Source: Chamaecrista fasciculata
Lineage: Eukaryota > Streptophyta > Magnoliopsida > Fabales > Fabaceae
DNA: 64,000 nucleotides
Assembly: GCA_003254925.1 (NCBI GenBank)
Contig: QANZ01017153.1
Span: forward strand, 215,504 to 279,503
Direction of reading: 5' to 3'
The position numbers and the translations under genes were made by a program. Shown here one piece after another: positions 55,940 through 64,000 of the stretch; positions within the stretch are counted from its first letter, which is position 1, and every line of letters begins with the position of its first letter. The notes beneath the pieces were generated by a model. The model was not told where the DNA came from and made no database searches. It saw nothing but the letters and a program-made list of their open reading frames with translations.

Positions 55940-56030
55940 GACTAAACTTTCAACTAAGAAATTACTTTCAACTAACAAATTATTTTCAACTAACAAATTA
56001 CTTTCAACTAACAAATTACTTTCAAGAAAG
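55940..56030. repeat. 18-bp minisatellite
   Basis: About five tandem copies of ACTTTCAACTAACAAATT with small changes, inside the Helitron region. Confidence 0.9.
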
Positions 56031-56539
56031 ACAAATTCGGACATGAGTTTATAAACGGAACGAAAACAAAAGCAGCCATACCTAAAATCTGATTGTACAG
56101 TGACTGAAAAGAGTGACTGAAGAATGAAGCAAATTGTTAGCCAAGCAACATTGTAAAGTACAAAAGTATGTTTCAATTATCTTACAGTCCATTGAAAATT
56201 GTTTTTATTAAGCACTCAAGCAATAAAATGTTATCAGAAATATGGGTTCACAAATTGAAGCGACCAACAGATTCACAAAAGGACTAAATTGTCAACTAAC
56301 ATATCACTCAAACCTAACAGAATACTTTGAAGTAACGTAATTACAGTTTGCAGTCAAGAACTAAAGTACAAAAGTATGTTTGGATTAGCTAACATTCCAT
56401 TCAAATTGTCCATATTTTGCAGTCAATAACTTTTTGCAGTGAAGAAATATGGCTTCACAAATGGGAAACACTAACAGCTCACAAAATGTGGCAACTTTAT
56501 GATTGCAGTCAACAAAATAGCTTTTCACAAAGACAACAT

Positions 56540-56860
56540 ACCTAGGGTTGACTTGAAGGGTGATTTTGAGCAGAGTTTCTGAAGAAGACCTGAAAACATT
56601 AGCAATTCAACATTTTTTTTCAAAATAAGCCTCCAGAAACAGATCGAAAATGAGACCAAAATATCAGAGAAGATGAAATCAAAACATAACATACATAGGG
56701 TTCGCTTGAACAGTAAATTGGAGCAGAGTCTCTGAAGAGGAACAGAAAAAATTAGCACGACAGCATTTTTATTAAGAAAATAGCGCAGTGTGATAACAAA
56801 AGCAAGCAATGGCGACAATGTAAGTGAGAGATGAAAGGAAATTGCGAAATGGAGCGCATT
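56540..56860. repeat. Diverged direct repeat, about 160 bp, two copies
   Basis: TAGGGTTGACTTGAAGGGTG (56545) and TAGGGTTCGCTTGAACAGTA (about 56697) start similar blocks. Both continue through GAGCAGAGTYTCTGAAGA and an ACA-rich stretch to ATTAGCA. Confidence 0.6.
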
Positions 56861-57347
56861 TTTTAGGATTTCAGAGATGTTGTGAAAAGCTTACCAAACC
56901 TTGAGGATAGGATGAAAAATGCCATAGAAAATGAAAGATGAGACGACGAACATGAAGGGATACAAATGCTTTTTCTGCTGCCAGCATATTCCATTTCGCC
57001 AAGTCATTATCAATCATAAAAAGGCAAAAGTAGACAAACATATGAAAATATTAAATACCTTAATTTATGAGTAATCACCGAAGTGATTATCAAAATACTT
57101 ATATTTATAGTTAATGGGGTATATATAAGTTTGAGTTTTTGAATTTGACTATGGGTACGGTCTAGGCAAAAAGGAAATCAGTATAGAAATAAGAATTTAT
57201 CTAAGTAATTTTATGGATTTGATTTGACGAGAGATAAATGGTACCAAACATGTAATAGTAAATGTTTTGACTTTATATTTGAAAAAATTGTAAAAATAAA
57301 AAAATGAAATATTTTATATATACTAGTATAAATTAATAGTATATTGA

Positions 57348-57702
57348 TTTTTATATATTTTTTGTTTTGAATAACTACAAATGAAAAATAGAAAATAAAT
57401 TTTATAGTAAAAGAAGATAATTTACATTAAAATATATTCGAATTTAAGTGTAAATATAGAGATTTGATTTTTTGTAAGTCGATCATAAGAATATTAATTA
57501 CTTCTGAAAATTACTCAAATTCAAATTTAATGATGGGGAAAATATTTGTTTTAACATTGTGGCTTGGCAGCTTGCTGGTTTCATGTGATTTAATTACCAA
57601 AATATATTTATAGTCAGAAATATTAAGATCCAATTAAAACTAATTAGTATTTTTTTTTAGTTCGGGCTGAGGACTAATCATCACTAATTACTATTTGAAC
57701 AT
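57348..57702. other. AT-rich spacer
   Basis: No gene is seen between the Helitron-like element and the retro-insertion at 57718. Confidence 0.5.
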
Positions 57703-57717
57703 ATGAATGGGGCTGGT

Positions 57718-57970
57718 ATTGCCTCTAACAAACCAGGAATTGTTCGTCAGGTGAAGAAATGGGAATTTTCCAAGGGGCTCGTTCAACCGGTGGTTAGAGA
57801 TCTAGGAGTCCTTCTTCCTAACGGTTTCTCAATCAGACGTCACTCCCTATCAGTGACAGACTCACAGACTTTTTTATGTATTTTACTACTTTGGCCCCCT
57901 TACCCTTAGTTTCGCTAGGTATGGACTTCTCTCTCGTTCGCTAGTTTTCTGTTTGTATCATCAAAAAAAA
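57718..57970 (+). mobile_element. Small retroposed insertion of unknown source, 253 bp
   Basis: It is flanked by a perfect 15-bp direct repeat ATGAATGGGGCTGGT (57703-57717 and 57971-57985) and ends in an A-run just before the right copy. Those are the marks of LINE-mediated retroposition on the + strand. The body is not AT-rich and has no tRNA-like A and B boxes that I can see. It could be a severely truncated LINE 3' end or a retroposed mRNA end. The open frame crossing it starts inside the target duplication and is not credible as a gene. Confidence 0.75.
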
Positions 57971-57985
57971 ATGAATGGGGCTGGT

Positions 57986-58385
57986 GAAATTCGGAAAAAG
58001 AAAATCACACGTCACAATTATTTAGAATATTTAGAACTGAAAATACATTCAATTAGAAACTGAGCAAGATACGGAAAGCCACTAGCTTCAGCTACTTCCT
58101 TCCTAGTGTCAATGGGGTGTCTTTCGGAGAAGGAATCATTTTCATTTTTCAGTTATTAAAATTTAAAAGTGAATTAATTCAGTTATTTCATTGAATTCGT
58201 TTAATAAGTAAGCAATAGAAAGATGCCACGCTTTCATTGTTTTAAGAGTAAAGAAGTAACAGAAGGAGAAGGTGAAGGAAGCCCCTAAGCATTAAACTAG
58301 CACACTCTGTTTGTTTCACTCGAAATCAAAAGTAAACGTCAACGTTGGCGCAATATATAATTAAATTATTCCATTGCCCTTTTTT
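57986..58385. other. Upstream spacer of the DUF4408 gene
   Basis: Unique, moderately AT-rich sequence leading to the TATA region. No other gene is seen. Confidence 0.5.
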
Positions 58386-58410
58386 ACATATAAATGATAA
58401 TATATATATA
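58386..58410 (+). promoter_or_regulatory. TATA-like region of the DUF4408/DUF761 gene
   Basis: ACATATAAATG and GATAATATATATATAG lie about 50-70 bp before the chosen start codon, a usual distance for plant TATA boxes plus a short leader. Confidence 0.5.
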
Positions 58411-58455
58411 GTGTCTGTGTCTCTCCACAAAGCCAAAGCTCAATATTTATTCCTC

Positions 58456-59184
58456 ATGGCTGATCCTGCAGCTTCAGTATCTGCTTATGTGGCTACATGG
58501 TTGACGCCTTCTTCTCTTTTCTTGATACTCAACATCGTAATAGGCACCATCGCTCTCATTTCTCGCTTCGCCACCGCCAAAAGGCACGAACACCATGATT
58601 CTCATGCTGATTCGCCTAATCTCGTCCGTTCATCCTCTCTGATTGAGCGAGTCAGGTCATTTCAATTCAGTTTCTCCAACAACAACAACAACAATAACGA
58701 ACCAGAAACTGCACAAACAGAATCAGTTCCACATGATGACCCGGTTGAATTAGCAAGAACTCCATCTCTCTTGGAGAGGCTTAAGTCCATGAACTTCTCC
58801 TCCTTCTACAGATCCGAGACAGAAGAAGAAGAAGAAGAAGCTGACGTGGTTCCGGATCATGATTCCGCATGGAATTTGGTGAAGAGAAGCAAATCGGAGA
58901 TGCGTAAGACGGCGAGGTCGGAGCAAAAGATGAAGAAATCGGCGAGTGAGAATTCAGCTTCGTCGAGGAGAAGGGAAGAGGAGAAAGAGGAAGAAGAAGA
59001 AGAAACAAAAATCGAGCGGCGGAGGCCAGAATCGGCGAGAGCTGCGGAAACGGCGTCGTTTGGAGAAGACGAAGCAGTGGACGCCAAGGCCGACGATTTT
59101 ATTAACAGATTCAAGCAGCAATTGAGGTTGCAGAGGCTCGACTCAATCCTTCGTTACAGAGACATGCTCAAAGGAAACTCATAA
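58456..59184 (+). CDS. DUF4408/DUF761 domain protein, 242 aa
   Basis: A plant-specific protein of unknown function. The N-terminus (MADPAASVSAYVATWLTPSS) leads into a hydrophobic segment at about residues 15-38 (LFLILNIVIGTIALISRF), the DUF4408 signature and a likely membrane anchor. The middle is low in complexity: an Asn run, Ser/Arg patches (LIERVRSF, LLERLKSMNFSSFY) and Glu runs. The C-terminus (DDFINRFKQQLRLQRLDSIL, then RYRDMLKGNS) is the DUF761 motif. I chose the ATG at 58456 because family members start close before WLTP; a longer in-frame start at 58345 would place the TATA-like region inside the coding sequence. Single exon. Possible intron signals after the stop (GTAAGT at 59221) hint at a spliced 3'UTR. 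Confidence 0.9.
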   Translation: MADPAASVSAYVATWLTPSSLFLILNIVIGTIALISRFATAKRHEHHDSHADSPNLVRSSSLIERVRSFQFSFSNNNNNNNEPETAQTESVPHDDPVELARTPSLLERLKSMNFSSFYRSETEEEEEEADVVPDHDSAWNLVKRSKSEMRKTARSEQKMKKSASENSASSRRREEEKEEEEEETKIERRRPESARAAETASFGEDEAVDAKADDFINRFKQQLRLQRLDSILRYRDMLKGNS

Positions 59185-60109
59185 ATGCTTGTAACTTGTG
59201 TCGTCCTGGCTATACATATAGGTAAGTAATGCTCAGTATCTTACATCTTTTCTCCTCCGTTTTCTTCAATCATGGATCAGTGAAGCCATGGGAATGGAAA
59301 AGCAACAGGGGAGATTCATCCAAGGGGATGAAGAAGGTTTATTCTGGAATGACGAAACGGCCCTTTGGTTATACTTGAAAGTTTAGTGCCAAGGGGTCCA
59401 CTTTCTTGTCATTTTGTAATTTGCTTGTTTTTGTGAACGATCCATAAGGATGCTTCATTTTCCAACTTTGTTTGTTTATACTTTATTGTAAAGATCTCGC
59501 TTGCGTCTGCTAGTTTTATATATTTTATTTATGAGAACGATTGCTTGCATTTATTGTGGAGTTTATAAGATGCACAATGTGACAATGCCTATTGGGCTAC
59601 CATTGTACTCAATCGAATGCCCTTTTTTAGCTAAACGTCAACCGTAGAGAGAACTAGAGAATTTGATTTTGAACCCTAAACTAAAGTGATGATGCTAAAA
59701 TTAAACACCACTTCATATGTTTTTTTTTTTGCCAAACAATTATTTCATATGGCTTTGTTTCGCATTCTTTGGTATATTTGTAAACATTGAAATAATCTTA
59801 GTCTACGTGGGTCCTTTTACAAACTCCAAGCTTTACAATCCCTAAATTCAAAATTACATATACGATATTTCTAAAAGAAAACATAATATTGTGATTTTGA
59901 TATTTCATATTTTCATTTGGACAAAGGGACAGACATTATACATACAGTACTTTTTATTTTTATTTTCTCAGTTCACAGGCTTCCATCACTATCCGTCGTG
60001 GAGCAGTCATTTAATCAGATGGTATTTATAGGAAGGGCCCTACGAGTGGGAGCTCCAACACGGGCTCAAAATATTATTGGTTCAAATTTCTATTGTTTAT
60101 ACTCCCCGG

Positions 60110-60145
<36 letters not shown>

Positions 60146-60991
60146 TGTTTAAAGTTTCTACACATAGATTAAGGAAATGATTAGTCAACATAGAATGAAG
60201 AGAAAAATGAAGTAAAATGACTAAACTATTCCTATTAAATTACTTGAAAAATGTTTATACATTTATGACACTACTATATTTAATAGAGGTAGAATGGTAA
60301 AAAAATAATTAATGCTCTCTTGAATCTCTTGAATTTATAAAACATCAGATATTTTGGAACGAAAATGATTTTTTAAAACACCAAATATTCAGAACCGGAG
60401 AGAGTATTAAGAAAAAGAAAGAAAGAAGTGAGAAAGATGCGAGAAAGAAGCTGGTAAAGGAAAAGCTGAGCTGGATCGTTCTATAAAATCACCTCCCTTT
60501 ATGCTAATGCTCAATTTTATTTTTCTCTTTTAATATGCTAACATATACATAGAAAGAATTTGACTTAGATGAAGTGTTGCAAGAATTATGTGTTTGATTG
60601 GAAACATGTAAAGTTTTGTAGAAGAAACTATGAATTACCTTGATAAGATTAAATAAGAACGCTAGATGGAGTGTTAAGTGTCCAAGAATTGAGATTAGAT
60701 AGTTGAGAGTGGATCTCAAGAGAAGGTTTCCCTAATCTATGCGGATTGTGTATAGGGATGAACACCCAATGAATGAGCTTCGATTAAAGAAAAACTCAAA
60801 AGTAGAGATTTTTTTTTTTGTTTGTGAATTTATGCCTTTGAACATGGACCGAATTCTTTTGACGACTTATTACGCTAGGATATAGGGTACCTTTTTTAAT
60901 TTTTGTATTTGAATATACCCAATGTGAAGCTGTTGTGTATTATTATTTCTTCTAAAAAAATGCTAATCCTGTAAACGAAAGATAAAAAAAA
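59185..60991. other. 3' flank of the DUF4408 gene and AT-rich spacer
   Basis: The first few hundred bases are likely 3'UTR. The rest is AT-rich with a TA microsatellite. No further gene is seen. Confidence 0.5.
60113..60143. repeat. (TA)n microsatellite
   Basis: Alternating TA run of about 31 bases. Confidence 0.9.
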
Positions 60992-61578
60992 AGGCCAAAG
61001 TCCTATTTTGGTCCCCCAGTTATGCTCCTTGTTCCAAATAGGTCCCCCAGTTATTTTTTGTTCCATATTGGTCCCCCAGTTATGCAAAACTTGAAAAAGT
61101 TGGTCCCTCTAACGTTTTCCATCCATTTTTCCGTTAAAAAAAGAGGAAAAATAAACTTTCATCCCCAAAAGTTTTATTTTCTTATATTAATGTCTTTTTC
61201 TTTTTATAATAGGATCAAAACGTAAGAAAATAAAGTAAATTAAGATTTTAAGTGAATTTACCCAAAAAAATATAAAAAATCTCTCCAGTTCTCTCTCTCT
61301 CTCTCTCTCTCATACATCGAACTTCCCAATTTTCAGTCCCACCCTCTTCTTCTCCGAATCTTCCTACTTCCTCCTCCTTTCCATTTATTTCATCACATCA
61401 CACTCTTCACAATATTCAACCAGTTCAATTCACCCATCTCTATGTTCTTATCTTCATCAATTCATTCATAGTTCTCATTCCTCTGTTTCCATTCTTTCTA
61501 TCTTTGATTTTCCATGGATCCAAACTAGCCTTCTCCTCTTGATTCCCTAAACCCTTCGAAATTTCCGACCCCTTCATC

Positions 61579-61740
61579 TTCCCCGGCGAAGATTTCCAGC
61601 CATCTGACCGAAAAAATTGGATGTCGGAGCTCAATCCCGAAAAACTCCACATCAACGAAATCGTTTTCCTAGGAACTCACGATTCCGCCACAAACAAAAT
61701 CGGATTCCCTCTCATCGTTCGTCCCTTCGGGAAATTAGGT
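61579..61740 (+). pseudogene. Captured fragment of a PI-PLC X-domain protein gene
   Basis: This frame reads FPGEDFQPSDRKNWMSELNP, then INEIVFLGTHDSATNKIGFP and LIVRPFGKLG. That is the N-terminal start of plant PLC-like phosphodiesterases, where GTHDSATN holds the first catalytic His. Only about 54 codons are present. The CT-rich sequence before it (61311-61578) looks like the donor's 5'UTR. It breaks off at 61740, where the F-box fragment begins on the other strand. Confidence 0.82.
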
Positions 61741-61747
61741 TTAGGTT

Positions 61748-61969
61748 TGGATCTGAGCAATTAGCGAGGATGTGGTTGAAATCGGAGGGGAGGAATCGTC
61801 GCCAGGCGGCATCAGAATCGGCGGCTTGTTTGAAAGTGGGAGAAACGAGGGATGATCGAGCAGCGTCTTTAGGAGAAGTGAAGGAATGATGTCGGAGATC
61901 CAATCGCCGTGTTAAACCTCCGTCAGATCCATCTTCTTTTTCTTCTTCTTCTTGGCGTGAATCAATCAA
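61748..61969 (-). pseudogene. Captured fragment of an F-box/PP2-B gene
   Basis: On the minus strand the frame contains SFTSPKDAARSSLVSPTFKQ, then AADSDAAWRRFLPSDF. This is the F-box-to-linker segment typical of phloem-protein-2-B F-box proteins. The region before it is an acidic, low-complexity leader (RQEEEEKEDGSDGG). The lectin-like PP2 domain is absent. It is a partial capture, open but chimeric. Confidence 0.78.
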
Positions 61970-61974
61970 TGGCG

Positions 61975-61978
<4 letters not shown>

Positions 61979-62016
<38 letters not shown>
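61979..62016. repeat. (GA)n microsatellite
   Basis: About 38 bases of GA, next to the right TIR. A matching CT run (61290-61310) lies at the left TIR's inner end, so both belong to the inverted repeats. Confidence 0.92.
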
Positions 62017-62018
<2 letters not shown>

Positions 62019-62324
62019 GGACGAGAGCGAGAGAGAGAACTGGAGAGATTTTTTGGTTAAATTCACTTAAAATCTTAATTTACTTTATTTTCTTACGTTT
62101 TGATCCTATTATAAAAAGAAAAGGACCTTAATATAAGAAAATAAAACTTTTGGGGATGAAAGTTTATTTTTCCTCTTTTTTTAACGGAAAAATGGATGGA
62201 AAACGTTAGAGGGACCAACTTTTTCAAGTTTTGCATAACTGGGGGATCAATATGGAAAAAAAATAACTGTGGGACCTATTTGGAACAAGAAACATAACTG
62301 GGGGACCAAAATAGGACTTTGGCC

Positions 62325-63183
62325 TAAAAAAAATCGCGCCAGCATTGTTACACACCGAAAGGGGTAGCAGTAACCCGTTTCAAGATCTCATAAATACTAA
62401 CCAACAGGCCGGGAGGGTGGGAAATAAGACTGTAAGTGAGCGTTTGATACATGAATTAATATTATCAAGATGTATTTAGAACATGTTCACTTAACACAAG
62501 AGCTTCAATGAATGGTCACTTCAAAAAAACATGTTCTGAATGGCATACCATATATGGGGGGGAAACATGGAATTAGATAGCCTAAAAGTTGACCATTCAT
62601 TGATTTGACTCAACATTAACTGTTTATTGATCTAAATTTTCAAGAAAACAAAAACAAAAAATAATACATCACGAAAAATGTCAATTTCAAGAAAAATTAA
62701 CTCTCCAACTTCCAGCAATCTAGTCCTGACAAGTATCCAATCCATTGGGCCAGAAATCTAGGATCTTGCCCATACTCGGGAATCAGGATGGTGGTGTTTT
62801 TGGAAACATGACTACTTTTCTTTTTTCGTAAGCGAAACATGTCTACATTTCAAAGATTGCTGTGATGGTAGAGAATAACTTCTTTTTTTCTCTTCTTCTA
62901 ATGCAATGGCCAAGATTTAGCTTCAAATTTTAACAATATAAATCAAATCCTAAGCATTATGCAAGATATATAAATACAGAAAGCTGAGGCTCATCATGGA
63001 TCATCTCGAGGGCTGTCTAAAAAGTAAACGGGAGAGGATCTATTTGGCCCAAATATATAGTCATTACTTAAAAACATTCACAACTAATAGGCTCATCAGT
63101 CCTTCATTTCAAAAGTACAGTAATATGGCTCGGTTTAGCCATCAGTCCAAAACTATGCTTATGCCTCCTCCTCAATTTGGAAG
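62325..63183. other. Spacer and presumed 3'UTR of DENR
   Basis: No gene is seen. The part nearest 63184 is probably the 3'UTR of the minus-strand DENR gene. Confidence 0.5.
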
Positions 63184-64000
63184 TCAAGCAGCTGGAACCT
63201 TTCGTCCATCTTCTATAAAGAAAATAGCAGCTTCTGGGACCTGCAAAAAGGTGTATACAACAAAATCATATTACTCATACAATAAACTAAAAATTGTAGT
63301 CTAATCATTCAATGCATAGAACACATGCTAAATACATGTGAAGAACACATCCTTTAATCCTTTGAATCTACATCAAACTAATATTATCACTTAAAAATGT
63401 CAGTCTTCAGAAACAGACGTCCCAACAAGTGAAAAGCAAAAAACTTTCATTCTCAGCATCTCATCCTATAACAAAAGTATGCCCACCTAAACCAATGACA
63501 ATTATATACTTCTAAAGGGATGGCCTTGGCATAGCACATTTTATATACTTCTAATAGCTCCAACATAATAAAAGCATCTCTAGTGGAAAAAGTAATTGAT
63601 GAAACTGACAAAATTGCTCATTACAAGTTTCTATAACTGAATCGAAACAGTCACTTGTATCTCTTCTACAAATGGTTGCGTTAATTTGAAAACAGTGATG
63701 GTATCAATGAGATGCGAGAACAGTTGTTCACCATTTCCTCTTTCATTGATCGCAGGACATACATATTTAATCAGATTATGATATCATTACACAACTAATG
63801 ATTAAAATGTCTTACATCAGGCCATGTATCTGTAATGAACTCCACAATGTCGTAAGATATATCTCCTTGAACATCAATTTGCTCTTTCTCAGTAGGTCCC
63901 TGGAAATAATCAATCCAAAATACTGTAAGCCATCAAATACATATATTGAACAGCTAATTCGATGTTTAACACCTAAAAGCTAAGAAACCTTGACAACAGA
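63184..64000 (-). CDS. DENR: DENR (density-regulated protein), C-terminal exons, cut by the window edge
   Basis: DENR works with MCT-1 in ribosome recycling and translation re-initiation; its C-terminus is a SUI1/eIF1-like domain. Three exons are seen: 63989-64000 (partial, ending SVVK), 63816-63899 (GPTEKEQIDVQGDISYDIVE, then FITDTWPD) and 63184-63240 (VPEAAIFFIEDGRKVPAA and stop). Splice junctions are GT-AG and in frame, and the peptide closely matches what I recall of Arabidopsis At5g11900. The rest of the gene lies beyond the right end. The sequence at 63001-63183 downstream is 3'UTR. Confidence 0.9.
63241..63815 (-). other. Last intron of DENR
   Basis: A 575-bp AT-rich intron with GT donor at 63814-63815 and AG acceptor at 63241-63242 (minus strand). 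No nested feature is seen. Confidence 0.85.

Larger units (their letters stand above)
52390..57347 (-). mobile_element. Helitron-like element with RPA-like gene fragments
   Basis: On the minus strand the left end reads hairpin (52398-52420, ACACCGTGC / GCACGGGTGT), CATA, then CTAG followed by T. This is the classic Helitron 3' terminus inserted between A and T. Two replication protein A-like fragments lie inside on the same strand; plant Helitrons commonly carry RPA genes. No Rep/helicase is seen, so it is non-autonomous. The 5' terminus is uncertain: TCAATATACTATTAATTTAT, read from 57347 on the minus strand and preceded by A, is a candidate. Confidence 0.6.
60993..62324. mobile_element. Pack-MULE-like element with ~310-bp TIRs and captured host gene pieces
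   Basis: Inverted repeats of about 310 bp (60993-61305 and 62014-62324) start GGCCAAAGTCCTATTTTGGT on both strands and stay closely similar, including the TTTTTCCGTTAAAAAAAGAG-type stretch and the CTCTCCAGTTCTCTC inner end. The flanks are A-runs, so a 9-bp duplication (AAAAAAAAA/TAAAAAAAA) is possible but ambiguous. The interior is much more GC-rich and carries a PLC-X gene fragment and an F-box/PP2-B gene fragment. No transposase. Long TIRs with captured exons are the definition of Pack-MULEs. Confidence 0.85.

Noticed and set aside
55940-56030. Regular 18-bp repeats that could look CRISPR-like
   Set aside because: There are no unique spacers; the units are directly abutting minisatellite copies in plant DNA.
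58345-58455. Upstream in-frame start for the DUF4408 protein
   Set aside because: It would put the TATA-like region inside the coding sequence and add a 37-residue stretch not typical of the family.

Overview
This is nuclear DNA of a flowering plant, almost certainly a eudicot. The genes have spliceosomal introns and belong to plant families: chlorophyllase, a PLS-class PPR protein, an ALE2-type receptor kinase, a DUF4408/DUF761 protein and DENR. A nuclear tRNA-Pro gene is present, the intergenic DNA is very AT-rich, and plant-type hAT, MULE, PIF/Harbinger, Helitron, SINE and LINE copies are dense. The sequence is a draft: one 493-base run of N (23900-24392) and a single N at 12694. I could not identify the species.

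Layout. 1-2.4 kb: a three-exon CLH2-like chlorophyllase gene (+). 3.1-8.8 kb: an intronless-CDS PPR protein of the E subgroup (+), possibly with a distant 5'UTR exon. 9.0-10.9 kb: a tandem duplication of a tRNA-Pro(UGG) 5' flank, one copy split by a 1.46-kb hAT element. 11-14.3 kb: a small SINE, then two head-to-tail LTR-like repeats, one hit by a short hAT element with a perfect hairpin. 14.8-27.0 kb: a roughly 5-kb segment present twice in tandem. Each copy carries a small unknown gene (-) and its own internal tandem repeats, and each has different later transposon insertions. 27.6-35.6 kb: a 20-exon ALE2-like receptor kinase gene (-) whose extracellular part is built of many small phase-1 proline-rich exons, several of them tandem exon duplications. 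36-52 kb: a gene desert with a MITE, a SINE with clear target duplication, a 5'-truncated LINE, hAT elements and tandem SINE-like units. 52.4-about 57.3 kb: a Helitron-like element with two decayed RPA-like fragments. 58.4-59.2 kb: a DUF4408/DUF761 gene (+). 61.0-62.3 kb: a Pack-MULE-like element with roughly 310-bp inverted repeats that carries pieces of two unrelated host genes. 63.2 kb to the window end: the last three exons of DENR (-).

The host genes are not functionally linked; they are independent transcription units separated by repeats. The most informative part is the 14.8-27 kb duplication. Its paralogous copies act as built-in empty sites, so the order of insertions can be read directly. 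The most novel-looking items are the two-gene Pack-MULE, the exon-duplication array in the ALE2-like ectodomain, the hierarchical duplication with its gene pair, and the hairpin that extends past a hAT terminus into host DNA. I saw no complete previously undescribed gene system.
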